A DNA stretch of 64,000 nucleotides from CAYWIT01 sp964458415 (lineage in GTDB: Bacteria; Pseudomonadota; Alphaproteobacteria; Micavibrionales; UBA2020). How positions within the stretch are numbered: position 1 is the stretch's first letter; the number at the start of each line of letters is the position of its first letter. Shown here in pieces: positions 49,386 through 57,440 of this stretch. Both the position numbers and the translations under genes were made by a program. Under the pieces are notes generated by a model that saw only the letters and a program-made list of their open reading frames with translations, made no database searches and was not told where the DNA came from. The stretch covers positions 62,001-126,000 of the forward strand of contig CAYWIT010000003.1 in assembly GCA_964458415.1 (NCBI GenBank), written 5' to 3'.

Positions 49386-50369
49386 TTATTCTTTTTCAGC
49401 AGGCTTCACCAGCAGGCGGTCAAAGCAGCGCTGGTAATATTCGGAGACGACGGGTTTTTCGAGATCATCGCATTTGTTGAGGAAGGTGAGCGCGAAGGCG
49501 AAGTCAATATCGCCCATGATTTGCGTGTTTTCAGCCCAGTTGATGACGGTGCGCGGCGACATGACGGTGGAAAGATCGCCGGAAATGAACCCTTTGCGCG
49601 TTAATCCGGCCATGCGCACCATGGCGCTGACGGTTTTGCGGCCCTCATCGGTTTTATAAGCGGGAACGCGGGCAAGAACGATGTCGATTTCCTGTTCCGG
49701 CGGCAGATAGTTGAGCGAAGCGACAATGTTCCAGCGGTCCATCTGCCCCTGATTGATTTGCTGCGTGCCATGATAGAGGCCGGAGGTATCGCCGAGGCCG
49801 ATGGTATTGGCGGTGGCAAAAATGCGGAAGGAGGGGTGGGGCTGGATGACTTCGTTTTGGTCGAGCAAGGTGAGCTTGCCTTCAGCTTCCAGCACACGCT
49901 GGATGACGAACATTACATCGGGGCGTCCCGCATCGTATTCGTCGAAAACCAGCGCAACCGGATTGCGGAGCGCCCAAGGCAGGATACCTTCCTTGAATTC
50001 GGTCACCTGTTTGCCGTCTTGCAGAGTGATAACGTCCTTGCCGAGCAGGTCGATGCGGCTGACATGACTGTCCAGATTGATACGGATACAGGGCCAGTTG
50101 AGGCGCGCCGCGACTTGCTCAATATGCGTGGATTTTCCTGTGCCGTGATAGCCTTGCACCATGACGCGTTTATTGTGGGCAAAGCCAGCGAGTATGGCGA
50201 GCGTGGTGTTCTTGTCAAAGCGGTAGGCTTCGTCAACTTCCGGCACACTGTCATAGGGCTTTTGCGAGAAGGCGGGTACTTGTAAATCCGCATCGATGCC
50301 GAACAGTTGCCGGACAGAGACCATGATATCTGGCGTGCGCTTTAAATGGGCGTTGCTGTTTGTTTTCAT
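49386..50369 (-). CDS. cobS: Aerobic cobaltochelatase subunit CobS
   Basis: A 327-residue AAA+ ATPase, partner of CobT. The Walker A motif is QGYHGTGKSTH, Walker B is in ALVFDEYDAG, and the N-terminal consensus is DLQVPAFSQKPYDSVPEVDEAYRFD. The last residues fit the family (DDLEKPVVSEYYQRCFDRLL). The start overlaps the J-domain gene stop by four bases. In alphaproteobacteria the J-domain gene, cobS and cobT regularly travel together. Confidence 0.95.
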   Translation of the reverse strand: MKTNSNAHLKRTPDIMVSVRQLFGIDADLQVPAFSQKPYDSVPEVDEAYRFDKNTTLAILAGFAHNKRVMVQGYHGTGKSTHIEQVAARLNWPCIRINLDSHVSRIDLLGKDVITLQDGKQVTEFKEGILPWALRNPVALVFDEYDAGRPDVMFVIQRVLEAEGKLTLLDQNEVIQPHPSFRIFATANTIGLGDTSGLYHGTQQINQGQMDRWNIVASLNYLPPEQEIDIVLARVPAYKTDEGRKTVSAMVRMAGLTRKGFISGDLSTVMSPRTVINWAENTQIMGDIDFAFALTFLNKCDDLEKPVVSEYYQRCFDRLLVKPAEKE

Positions 50370-51001
50370 TTTCTGTCTTCCAGTTTGGTATAGTTTTGAT
50401 AGGAAATCTTGAGTATGGAATAGGCAAGGTTGATTTTTTTAAGCAGTTCCTCTGCCGCAGGATCATTTTTATTTGTATCCGGATGATACTTCTTCGCAAG
50501 GATTTTGTAACGGGCCTTGACCTCGTCCCAGTCAACCGGTGGGGCCAGATCCATGACCGCCAGCGCTTCAACGGCGGGATGGGGGATGCTTTGTATATTG
50601 ATATGGGCGTCTTCTCCGGTTTCGTCGCCGCCCATCGAGAAATTGCCAAAAATATTTTCCCCGGATGTAAAATGGGCGTGGATTTTTTCCCGTGTGCGCC
50701 CTTCCTTGAGCCCTGATTCCGTCATGCGCCAGGTAGGGCGATCCCACATCATGGTTTTGTGCATATGGTGTTCGATTTCACCTTGTGACATGCCCTTGAA
50801 GAAATCCCAGTTCTGATTGTATTCGCGCACATGGTCGAGACAGAACCAGTGGTATTCTGTCAAGTTATGGGGGGATTTTGGCGCCTTAAAATCGCCCAGA
50901 TGCGGGCAGCCGGCAATATCGCAGCTTTTGCGCAGAACCAGCGGTTTTTCCATCTGATCCTTGAGGTCGTGCAGAAATGTTTTCAGCTTAAAATCCCACA
51001 T
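50366..51001 (-). CDS. J-domain protein upstream of cobS
   Basis: A 211-residue protein. The N-terminal part has a CxxxxC-like motif (KSCDIAGCPHLGDFKAPKSP) and the family stretch YHWFCLDHVREYNQNWDFFKGMSQGEIE. The C-terminal J domain (about 145-205) has the HPD motif in KYHPDTNKND. J proteins stimulate Hsp70; this one probably helps assemble the CobS/CobT complex, judged only from its fixed place. I take the ATG at 51001; the longer frame to 51091 adds unlikely residues. No clear Shine-Dalgarno sequence. Confidence 0.88.
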   Translation of the reverse strand: MWDFKLKTFLHDLKDQMEKPLVLRKSCDIAGCPHLGDFKAPKSPHNLTEYHWFCLDHVREYNQNWDFFKGMSQGEIEHHMHKTMMWDRPTWRMTESGLKEGRTREKIHAHFTSGENIFGNFSMGGDETGEDAHINIQSIPHPAVEALAVMDLAPPVDWDEVKARYKILAKKYHPDTNKNDPAAEELLKKINLAYSILKISYQNYTKLEDRK

Positions 51002-51182
51002 GATCGAATTATGGGGCGCTTGATGTTGAAAAACAAGGCGCGGATATAAAATTTCATGTTCTGCATAGTTGTATAAACAGTAATAAATCAATTATAGGTT
51101 ACATTTTAAAGATTTGCATTCTATAGTCTTCATGGGCCTCCTGAATCAGGGCGGCGTTATCATTAGAAAACAGGTGGTGCAA

Positions 51183-51632
51183 ATGACGATGAAGAGTAGT
51201 GCAGACATAGCAAAACAATCAGAACGTGTATCCAAGGCCGGACTACAATCAAACGGGGGATTGCTGAGCCGGAATGTGCGTATCCACAAGCGCCGGACCA
51301 GTGTAAGGCTGGAGGCGGAAATGTGGTTGGCGCTTTATGAGGTAGCACGGGAGGAAAACTGCTCTGTGCATGATCTTTGCGGCGCGGTCCATGATTTGAA
51401 AGAAGAAGGCGCCTCGTTCACGGCGGCGCTGCGTGTTTTTCTGATAGAATATTATCGTTCCGCTGCCAGAGCCAGCCAGCAGATTAAGGACGTACAGAAA
51501 AAACTGCGCAACAGGGGTATGACCAAAAGGCGGGCTATGGCTTGTTTCACGCCAGAACAGTCCGTGGAATCTGGCCCCGCGTCTAAATCGTATGGCCCAT
51601 TTCAAGAAACTTTTGGCGACGGCGCTGTTTGA
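51183..51632 (+). CDS. Ribbon-helix-helix domain protein
   Basis: A 149-residue protein of the alphaproteobacterial RHH_4 type: SRNVRIHKRRTSVRLEAEMWLALYEVAREENCSVHDLCGAVHDLKEEGASFTAALRVFLIEYYR. Probably DNA-binding, though many members have no known target. The ATG at 51183 follows AGGTGG. Its last 50 bases overlap the 3' end of accA on the other strand, the longest convergent overlap in the window. Confidence 0.85.
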   Translation: MTMKSSADIAKQSERVSKAGLQSNGGLLSRNVRIHKRRTSVRLEAEMWLALYEVAREENCSVHDLCGAVHDLKEEGASFTAALRVFLIEYYRSAARASQQIKDVQKKLRNRGMTKRRAMACFTPEQSVESGPASKSYGPFQETFGDGAV

Positions 51633-52530
51633 GTGTGGCGCCATCGTTCCCTGACATTTCATTAAGGGCTTTTTCGATGTAGTCACCGACGACGTCGATG
51701 GTGCGCTCTGCTTCCCTGTGGGCGCCGCCGATGGGCTCCTCAATGACGGTATCAATGATTTCCATTTGCTTGAGGTCTTGTGCCGTCAGCTTCAGGGCGC
51801 GGGCGGCGTCCTTTGAGAACTCCGCGCTACGCCAGAGAATGGAGGCGCAGCCTTCTGGAGAAATGACGCTATAAATCGAGTGTTCGAGCATCATCACGCG
51901 GTCTGCCGCAGCAATGGCGATGGCTCCACCGGAGCCGCCTTCGCCGATGATGATTGAAACCAGCGGAACCTCTGCGCGCAGGCAGGTTTCAATGGATTTC
52001 GCGATGGCTTCGGACTGCCCGCGCTCTTCGGCCTCGACGCCGGGATAGGCGCCTGCTGTGTCTACCAGCGTAATGACGGGGAGACGGAACTGGTCAGCCA
52101 TACGCATCAGGCGCTGGGCCTTGCGGTAGCCTTCGGGTTTGGTCATGCCAAAATTGTGCTTGATGCGGCTTTGGGTGTCGAATCCTTTTTCCTGCCCCAG
52201 AATAACGCAGGACTGCCCGCGGAAGCGGCCAAGACCACCGGTGAGGGCGGCATCCTCCCCATAAAGGCGGTCGCCGGCAAGCGGGGTGAAGTCCTGCACC
52301 AGACGCCGGGCATAGTCGGAGAAGTGGGGACGATTGGGATGACGCGCCACCTGCACCTTTTGGTCGGGGGTCAGGCGTGAATAGGTCTGAACCAGAATAC
52401 GGTCCGCTTTTTCCTGAAGGCGGGCAATCTCGTCTTTCAGGTTGACGCCATCGCCATTCATATTCTGGAGTTCGGCTATTTTCGTTTCCAGCTCGACAAT
52501 GGGTTTTTCGAATTCAAGGTGGTAGGTCAT
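51583..52530 (-). CDS. accA: Acetyl-CoA carboxylase carboxyltransferase subunit alpha
   Basis: A 315-residue subunit that transfers carboxyl from biotin to acetyl-CoA to make malonyl-CoA. Recognised stretches: YHLEFEKPIVELETKIAEL, RHPNRPHFSDYARRLVQDFTPLAGDRLYGED, KPEGYRKAQRLMRMADQFRLPVITLVDTAGAYPGVEAEERGQSEAIA, IGEGGSGGAIAIAAADRV and EHSIYSVISPEGCASILWR. AccB, AccC and AccD are elsewhere. xerD lies upstream in the same direction, as in many alphaproteobacteria. Confidence 0.97.
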   Translation of the reverse strand: MTYHLEFEKPIVELETKIAELQNMNGDGVNLKDEIARLQEKADRILVQTYSRLTPDQKVQVARHPNRPHFSDYARRLVQDFTPLAGDRLYGEDAALTGGLGRFRGQSCVILGQEKGFDTQSRIKHNFGMTKPEGYRKAQRLMRMADQFRLPVITLVDTAGAYPGVEAEERGQSEAIAKSIETCLRAEVPLVSIIIGEGGSGGAIAIAAADRVMMLEHSIYSVISPEGCASILWRSAEFSKDAARALKLTAQDLKQMEIIDTVIEEPIGGAHREAERTIDVVGDYIEKALNEMSGNDGATLKQRRRQKFLEMGHTI

Positions 52531-52580
52531 GGTTTTCCTGCGCGGTTATAACTGTAGCCCGTAGTCGTTTATACATGGAA

Positions 52581-52613
52581 AAAGAGCGCTTTCCAAAAAG
52601 AAAAGCGCTCTTT
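52581..52613 (-). terminator. Terminator between xerD and accA
   Basis: AAAGAGCGCTTT and AAAGCGCTCTTT form a perfect 12-base stem with a 9-base loop. On the minus strand it ends in a T run. Confidence 0.9.
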
Positions 52614-52639
52614 ATTCCAGGTTTTAGTCTTGTTACGTC

Positions 52640-53623
52640 TTAGCCGTTATTGACTTTGGCAAGCGGATGCTTTTCCGTTGTTGCTTTCATCTGTTCGCCA
52701 ACAACCTGTGTGTAGATCTGGGTTGTTGCGATATCGGCATGTCCCAGCATTTTCTGGACGGAACGCAGATCCGCACCGTGCTTGAGCAGGTGGGTTGCGA
52801 ACGCATGACGCAGAACGTGCGGGCTGACGCGATCAGCGTCAATGTTAGCGTTGCGAGCCAGCTCTTTCAGGAGCTGTGCGAAACGCTGACGGGTCAGGTG
52901 ACCGGATTCTGACGTCCGGGACGGGAAGAGCCATTTACCTTGGGATTCTGTACGATCCGAAGTCAGGAACTTCGTACGGATGTCCATATAGGATTTCATG
53001 GCTTTCTGTGCCGGTTCGGAGAGGGGAGCCATACGCTCACGGCCGCCTTTTCCTTCAACTGTCAGATAGCGGTTTTCCGTGCCGATGGCTGTCAGCGGCA
53101 AGCCGACGAGCTCGGAAACACGGAGACCCGTTGCGTAGAGAATCTCGAGAAGGGCCACAAGTCTGAGGCTTTCCGGACCACCTTGCTTTTGCGCTGTGCC
53201 GATCAGGACGGAAACTTCGTCCTCGCTCAGAACTTTTGGCAGGGTGCGGGTTTGCTTCGGGCTTTCAATCGTGGATGTCGGATCATCCGCGCGTTTGCCT
53301 TCAGAGACAAGGAAACCATAGAACTGGCGCAATGCGGAAATGCGACGGGCAATCGTGCGAACGGCTGTTTTTCCGCCGCCTTTGCTTTTTGCATTTTCGC
53401 GCATGCCGAGCTCAGTCAGATAGGCCTTGAGATCAGCGGTAGACGCCGTATCAATTTCTTTGCCTTGCTTTTTAAGGAAAGCGCAGACATCTGCAAGATC
53501 ACGCTCATAAGCGTGACGTGTATTAAGCGCTGCACCGCGTTCAGCGATGAGCATATCTAGAAATGCATCAACAGTACCCGGGAGGGCTGCTTTCGGCATC
53601 TTTGGACGACCTGGACGTGCCAT
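52640..53623 (-). CDS. xerD: Tyrosine recombinase XerD
   Basis: A 327-residue site-specific recombinase that resolves chromosome dimers at dif with XerC and FtsK. The N-terminal SAM-like DNA-binding domain (about 15-110) is followed by the catalytic domain. The catalytic residues are Arg in ATGLRVSELVGL, Lys in VEGKGGRER, His-x-x-Arg in SPHVLRHAFATHL, His in MLGHADIATTQ and the Tyr nucleophile in TQIYTQV. Slightly longer than the usual 298-310 because of the basic N-terminus and the tail KHPLAKVNNG. The accA neighbourhood supports XerD over XerC. Confidence 0.93.
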   Translation of the reverse strand: MARPGRPKMPKAALPGTVDAFLDMLIAERGAALNTRHAYERDLADVCAFLKKQGKEIDTASTADLKAYLTELGMRENAKSKGGGKTAVRTIARRISALRQFYGFLVSEGKRADDPTSTIESPKQTRTLPKVLSEDEVSVLIGTAQKQGGPESLRLVALLEILYATGLRVSELVGLPLTAIGTENRYLTVEGKGGRERMAPLSEPAQKAMKSYMDIRTKFLTSDRTESQGKWLFPSRTSESGHLTRQRFAQLLKELARNANIDADRVSPHVLRHAFATHLLKHGADLRSVQKMLGHADIATTQIYTQVVGEQMKATTEKHPLAKVNNG

Positions 53624-54045
53624 TGTTTTTTTTCTCCTTTATAAAGTTTTTTGTACCTACCCAGTGCGCTTAATCCAGAGTTCCGGCCAAGTGCGCTACG
53701 TAGTGTACAACCTCCGTAACAAGTTAAAACTTTAAGTCATAAAGCCGCATCCCGGTGGGAAATGCAATAGCGAATATGTGAAAATTTATTTTTAGTATTC
53801 CATGGACTTAAAGTCATAATTAAAGAATGACCGCAAACCCATGAAACTTGTTACTTTTCTCACATAGTCTCATGCCGTCTTTATTTCCACCCAAAACGCC
53901 TAAAAATCTCTGTTTTTGAGACGCTTAAGGTCATGATACGGCCCTTTGCGAAGCAGAATCACCGAGTTTCCCGAAGGAGAGAGCGGTGATTCGCCTCTTC
54001 ATGGATATGCCCGCTGGCAGAACCTGAAGATTGAGAGAACAGACG
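53624..54045. other. Non-coding region upstream of xerD (422 bp)
   Basis: No convincing ORF is seen. It holds the xerD ribosome site and promoter, and a 9-base direct repeat AAGTCATAA at 53734-53742 and 53811-53819 in an AT-rich stretch. It also holds a Gly/Cys-poor GC-rich segment with a strong hairpin (53956-53992). A plus-strand frame at 53946-54158 covers the hairpin and overlaps the small membrane gene, and looks like chance. Confidence 0.6.
53956..53992. repeat. Hairpin GAATCACCG / CGGTGATTC
   Basis: Perfect 9-base arms separated by a 19-base purine-rich loop. It is downstream of the 51-residue membrane gene on the minus strand but has no T run, so it is not a standard terminator. It might be part of a small RNA or a processed 3' end. 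Confidence 0.45.
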
Positions 54046-54201
54046 TCAGGAATTACTTTCCAGGAAACGGCTGTTATCAAGCGTTTTTTCTACAGGCGCC
54101 TGCGTTACGGGGACATCCCAGACTGCAAAAACAACAAATCCGCCGACAGCCCCGATAAACGCAATCAAAAAAAGCCCTACGACCAGTCTTGATATCATCA
54201 T
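54046..54201 (-). CDS. Small single-pass membrane protein, 51 residues
   Basis: Minus-strand ATG at 54201 gives 51 residues. One transmembrane helix (RLVVGLFLIAFIGAVGGFVVFA, about 5-26) is followed by WDVPVTQAPVEKTLDNSRF and a short tail. The WDxPxxxxxVEKxxxDxRF pattern matches tiny membrane proteins I recall next to xerD in other alphaproteobacteria. GGGG lies just upstream of the start, with a second ATG right behind. Function unknown. Confidence 0.7.
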   Translation of the reverse strand: MMISRLVVGLFLIAFIGAVGGFVVFAVWDVPVTQAPVEKTLDNSRFLESNS

Positions 54202-54244
54202 GCACCCCATTCATTGTTCATTCGGTGCGCGTTTATCGCTTGTC

Positions 54245-54268
54245 CGAAGTATTTTTCATTATACTTCG
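54245..54268. repeat. Inverted repeat CGAAGTAT / ATACTTCG
   Basis: Perfect 8-base arms with an 8-base loop, 44 bases upstream of the 51-residue gene start on the minus strand. It could be a leader hairpin or an operator. The neighbouring sequence (54270-54470) is AT-rich and has no ORF. Confidence 0.4.
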
Positions 54269-54473
54269 CGCCTTGTGTTTTTGCCACCCTTTCGTGTCGC
54301 CAAGGCTGCACGAATGGTCTGTACCATAAAGCTCACTATTTATTACATAATGCAATAATATATGTCAATGGTATTTTTTCATAAAACTAAAATATTTTCT
54401 AAAACTGTGTAATCTCTTGATTTATGTAGGGAAAATTGTCACCCTGACCCGTATGTAATGATATGGGTTAAAA

Positions 54474-55007
54474 GTGGCTATAGACAAGATCATCGTTCTT
54501 GTGGGGCTTATGGGGGCGGGAAAAAGTCGCGTGGGTCAGGAACTGGCCAAATTGCTGCATATCCCCTTTATTGATTCTGACCGTGAAATAGAAAAAGCGG
54601 CAGGCATGAAAGTTTCGGATATTTTTGAAAGATACGGCGAAGCTTCCTTTCGCGAGGGGGAGGCAAAAGTCATGATGCGGCTGCTTTCCGGCAAGGCGAA
54701 GGTGCTGGCTTCCGGTGGCGGGAGTTTTATTCAACCGGCTATCCGCTTAGCCGTAAAAGAAAAAGCATTATCAGTATGGTTAAAGGCGGATATTGAAACA
54801 TTACTTGAGCGCGTTTCCCGTTCGGACCACAGGCCGCTACTGCAGGGCGTGGATCGGTCACGTAAGATGCAGGAGCTGATAGAGGCGCGTTATCCAGTCT
54901 ATGCGGAAGCGGATATAACAATTGTGACGGATCGCCAGACGCCACAGCAAATGGCGCAGAAAATCGCTGAGGAAATTGAGAAAATGGGCAGAAACAAGAG
55001 GGCGTAG
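54474..55007 (+). CDS. aroK: Shikimate kinase
   Basis: A 177-residue P-loop kinase that phosphorylates shikimate. It has VGLMGAGKSRVGQELAKLL (Walker A), PFIDSDREIEKAAG with the Asp residues that bind shikimate and Mg, and YGEASFREGE. The loop SGGGSF follows (LASGGGSFIQPAIR). The start is GTG at 54474, since an upstream ATG in frame runs into a stop. It precedes aroB by 5 bp, the usual shikimate pair. Confidence 0.95.
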   Translation: MAIDKIIVLVGLMGAGKSRVGQELAKLLHIPFIDSDREIEKAAGMKVSDIFERYGEASFREGEAKVMMRLLSGKAKVLASGGGSFIQPAIRLAVKEKALSVWLKADIETLLERVSRSDHRPLLQGVDRSRKMQELIEARYPVYAEADITIVTDRQTPQQMAQKIAEEIEKMGRNKRA

Positions 55008-55012
55008 TCAGT

Positions 55013-56119
55013 ATGGTTGAAACTGTTTTACCAGTGCAGCATGGTTTGGGGCGATATGAAATTCATATCGGCGCCGGAATTTTGTCGGCTGGCGGCGAAA
55101 AGCTGAAACCGGTATTGCCATCGCGCCGGGTCTGCGTTGTGACGGATGAGATTGTTGCAAAAATTTATCTTGTCTCGTTGATGAAGGGGCTTGAAGCGGC
55201 CGGTTTTTCGGCCTGCCCGCCGGTTATTCTTCCTGTCGGGGAGGCGGTTAAGGATTTTAAACATTTAGAAGCCCTTATAAACAAACTCTCAAGCTATAAG
55301 CTAGATAGAAAAACGACTTTGATTGCTCTGGGTGGTGGCGTTATTGGAGACCTGACCGGATTTGCGGCAGCAATTTATATGCGGGGAATTCCCTTTGTGC
55401 AGGTGCCGACGACTTTATTGGCGCAGGTGGATAGTGCGGTTGGCGGGAAAACAGGAATTAATCTTTTGGCTGGAAAAAATATGGCAGGGGCCTTTCACCA
55501 GCCCGTTATGGTTTTGACGGATACGGAAACGCTCAAGACTTTGCCGCCGCGGGAGCTGAAGGCGGGCTATGCCGAAATACTGAAATATGCGCTGCTTGGT
55601 GATGCTGTTTTTTTTGAATGGCTGGAAAAAAATGGTGCCGGCGTTCTTTCTGGCAATGCAGTGCAACAGCAGGAGGCTATTGCCAGAAGTTGCCAGATGA
55701 AGGCCGCTATCGTTGCCGCTGACGAAAAGGAGCAAAACGATATTCGGGCTTTATTGAATTTAGGGCATAGTTTTGGCCATGCGCTTGAAGCCATGGGCTG
55801 CTATGATGGACGGCTGCTGCACGGCGAAGCGGTGGGGATCGGAATGATTCTGGCGTTTTCCTTATCGGCACGGCTGGGCTTTTGTCCGGAGGCGGATCTT
55901 GACAGGCTGCGGTCGCATATGGGGCAACTCGGCTTGATGGAGGCGCCGCCATTCAGGGGTTCTGCAGGGGAAGTATTGGTGCATATGCGCGGGGACAAAA
56001 AAAACAGTGACGGAAAAATGACATTGATCCTTGCACGCGGGATTGGTCAGGCCTTCGTTGCACATGATATTGATGAGAAGCTGCTGCTGGCTTTCTTGCA
56101 GGAACAATGGAGTAATTGA
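55013..56119 (+). CDS. aroB: 3-dehydroquinate synthase
   Basis: A 368-residue NAD- and metal-dependent enzyme of the shikimate pathway. It has the NAD site LGGGVIGDLTGFAAAIYMRGIPFVQVPTTLLAQVDSAVGGKTGIN, the metal ligands Glu in AGYAEILKYALL and His in NLGHSFGHALEAMGCY, and GEAVGIGM. It runs into the CorC-type gene, whose ATG lies 3 bp after the stop. The likely operon is aroK-aroB-corC-asnB-like. Confidence 0.96.
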   Translation: MVETVLPVQHGLGRYEIHIGAGILSAGGEKLKPVLPSRRVCVVTDEIVAKIYLVSLMKGLEAAGFSACPPVILPVGEAVKDFKHLEALINKLSSYKLDRKTTLIALGGGVIGDLTGFAAAIYMRGIPFVQVPTTLLAQVDSAVGGKTGINLLAGKNMAGAFHQPVMVLTDTETLKTLPPRELKAGYAEILKYALLGDAVFFEWLEKNGAGVLSGNAVQQQEAIARSCQMKAAIVAADEKEQNDIRALLNLGHSFGHALEAMGCYDGRLLHGEAVGIGMILAFSLSARLGFCPEADLDRLRSHMGQLGLMEAPPFRGSAGEVLVHMRGDKKNSDGKMTLILARGIGQAFVAHDIDEKLLLAFLQEQWSN

Positions 56120-56121
56120 CG

Positions 56122-57438
56122 ATGGGTTCATTATGGGTTGAGTTGGGGTTGTTTTTCTTTTTGCTGGTTTGTTCGGCATTTTTTTCATGTTCCGAAACCG
56201 CGCTGACGGCGGCATCGCGGGCGCGGATGCATACACTGGAAAACGATGGCAACAAACGGGCAAAGCTGGTCAATCGCTTGCGCGAGCATAAGGATCGGCT
56301 GATCGGCGGCCTTCTTTTGGGAAATAATCTGGTCAATATTTCCGCTTCGGCGCTGGCCACGGCTGTTTTAATCAAGGTTTTCGGCGAGGCGGGGCTGGCT
56401 TATGCCACGATAGGCGTGACAGCGCTGGTGCTGGTTTTTTCAGAGGTGATGCCAAAGACCTACGCCCTGATGTATCCGGATCGCGTTGCGTTGCGTGTGG
56501 CGCCACTGGTGGCATTTGTTGTAGGGGTGTTTTCTCCTGTGGTGCATACGGTCTCCCGTATTGTGAATGCGATTTTTCATCTACTGGGCGTGGACAAGGA
56601 TACGCATTCCGTCGCGGCGCAGGAAGAAGAGTTGCGCGGTGCGATCGAGCTCCTCGGGGATGAGGGCGATGACAGCGCGGGCGGGCAGGAAAAACGCGCG
56701 ATGTTGCGCTCTATTCTTGATCTGGCGGATGTGCAGGTCGAGGAAATCATGGTTCATCGCAAGAACGTCAGGATGATCAACGGGGATTGGCCGATGGACA
56801 AGATCGTTGATGAGGTTCTGGGCAGTTCGTTTACGCGTATCCCTCTCTGGAAGGAGAGTCCGGATAACATCATTGGCATTATTCATGCGCGGCTTCTGAT
56901 GCAGGAGCTGCGGAATTGCAAGGGAAATGTGGATTGCGTGGATATCAGCAAGACGATGATGGAGCCGTGGTTTATTCCTGAATCCACCACGCTGTTTGAC
57001 CAGTTGCAGGCTTTTCGCCGCCGTCGCGAACATTTTGCCATTATGGTAGATGAATATGGCGCGTTGATGGGGGTCATTACGCTTGAGGATATTCTGGAGG
57101 AAATCGTTGGCCAGATTGATGACGAGCGGGATATGGCGGTACAAGGGGTTCGTGCGCAGCAGGATGGCAGCTATCTGGTTGATGGCAAGGTCACGATCCG
57201 TGACTTGAACCGGGAATTCGGCTGGCGTTTGCCAGACGAGGATTATTCAACGCTTGCCGGGTTGTTGCTGTTCGAAACGCAACGTATTCCGAATGTCGGA
57301 CAGACTTTTAATTTTCATGATTTCCGCTTTGATATCTTGAAGAAACAAAGAAATCAGCTGACGCTTGTCCGTGTCACGCCGCTTTTGGGGGAGGATGATG
57401 AATCGGGGGCGTGGCGCCTCAAAGAGGGGAGAGGCTGA
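56122..57438 (+). CDS. CNNM/CorC family membrane protein (HlyC/TlyC type)
   Basis: A 438-residue protein with an N-terminal DUF21 membrane domain of about four helices (GSLWVELGLFFFLLVCSAFFSCSETALTAASRARMHTLE). It is followed by a CBS pair (about 205-330, VQVEEIMVHRKNVRMIN, IPLWKESPDNIIGIIHARLL, EHFAIMVDEYGALMGVITLEDILEEIVG) and a C-terminal CorC_HlyC domain (VDGKVTIRDLNREFGWRLPDEDYSTLAGLLL). Members take part in Mg2+/Co2+ homeostasis; the old haemolysin name is not meaningful. Same order as in many alphaproteobacteria. Confidence 0.93.
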   Translation: MGSLWVELGLFFFLLVCSAFFSCSETALTAASRARMHTLENDGNKRAKLVNRLREHKDRLIGGLLLGNNLVNISASALATAVLIKVFGEAGLAYATIGVTALVLVFSEVMPKTYALMYPDRVALRVAPLVAFVVGVFSPVVHTVSRIVNAIFHLLGVDKDTHSVAAQEEELRGAIELLGDEGDDSAGGQEKRAMLRSILDLADVQVEEIMVHRKNVRMINGDWPMDKIVDEVLGSSFTRIPLWKESPDNIIGIIHARLLMQELRNCKGNVDCVDISKTMMEPWFIPESTTLFDQLQAFRRRREHFAIMVDEYGALMGVITLEDILEEIVGQIDDERDMAVQGVRAQQDGSYLVDGKVTIRDLNREFGWRLPDEDYSTLAGLLLFETQRIPNVGQTFNFHDFRFDILKKQRNQLTLVRVTPLLGEDDESGAWRLKEGRG

Positions 57439-57440
57439 TA

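Noticed and set aside
53807..53825. CtrA box near xerD
   Set aside because: The two TTAA elements are separated by eight bases, not seven.
53940..54045. 6S or SRP RNA in the GC-rich part of the gap
   Set aside because: The hairpin is clear, but neither the SRP core GGAAGGAAGCAGCC pattern nor the 6S open-bubble layout is present.
53946..54158. 70-residue plus-strand frame in the xerD-aroK gap
   Set aside because: It covers a hairpin and is antisense to the better-supported 51-residue membrane gene; no ribosome site or family pattern.
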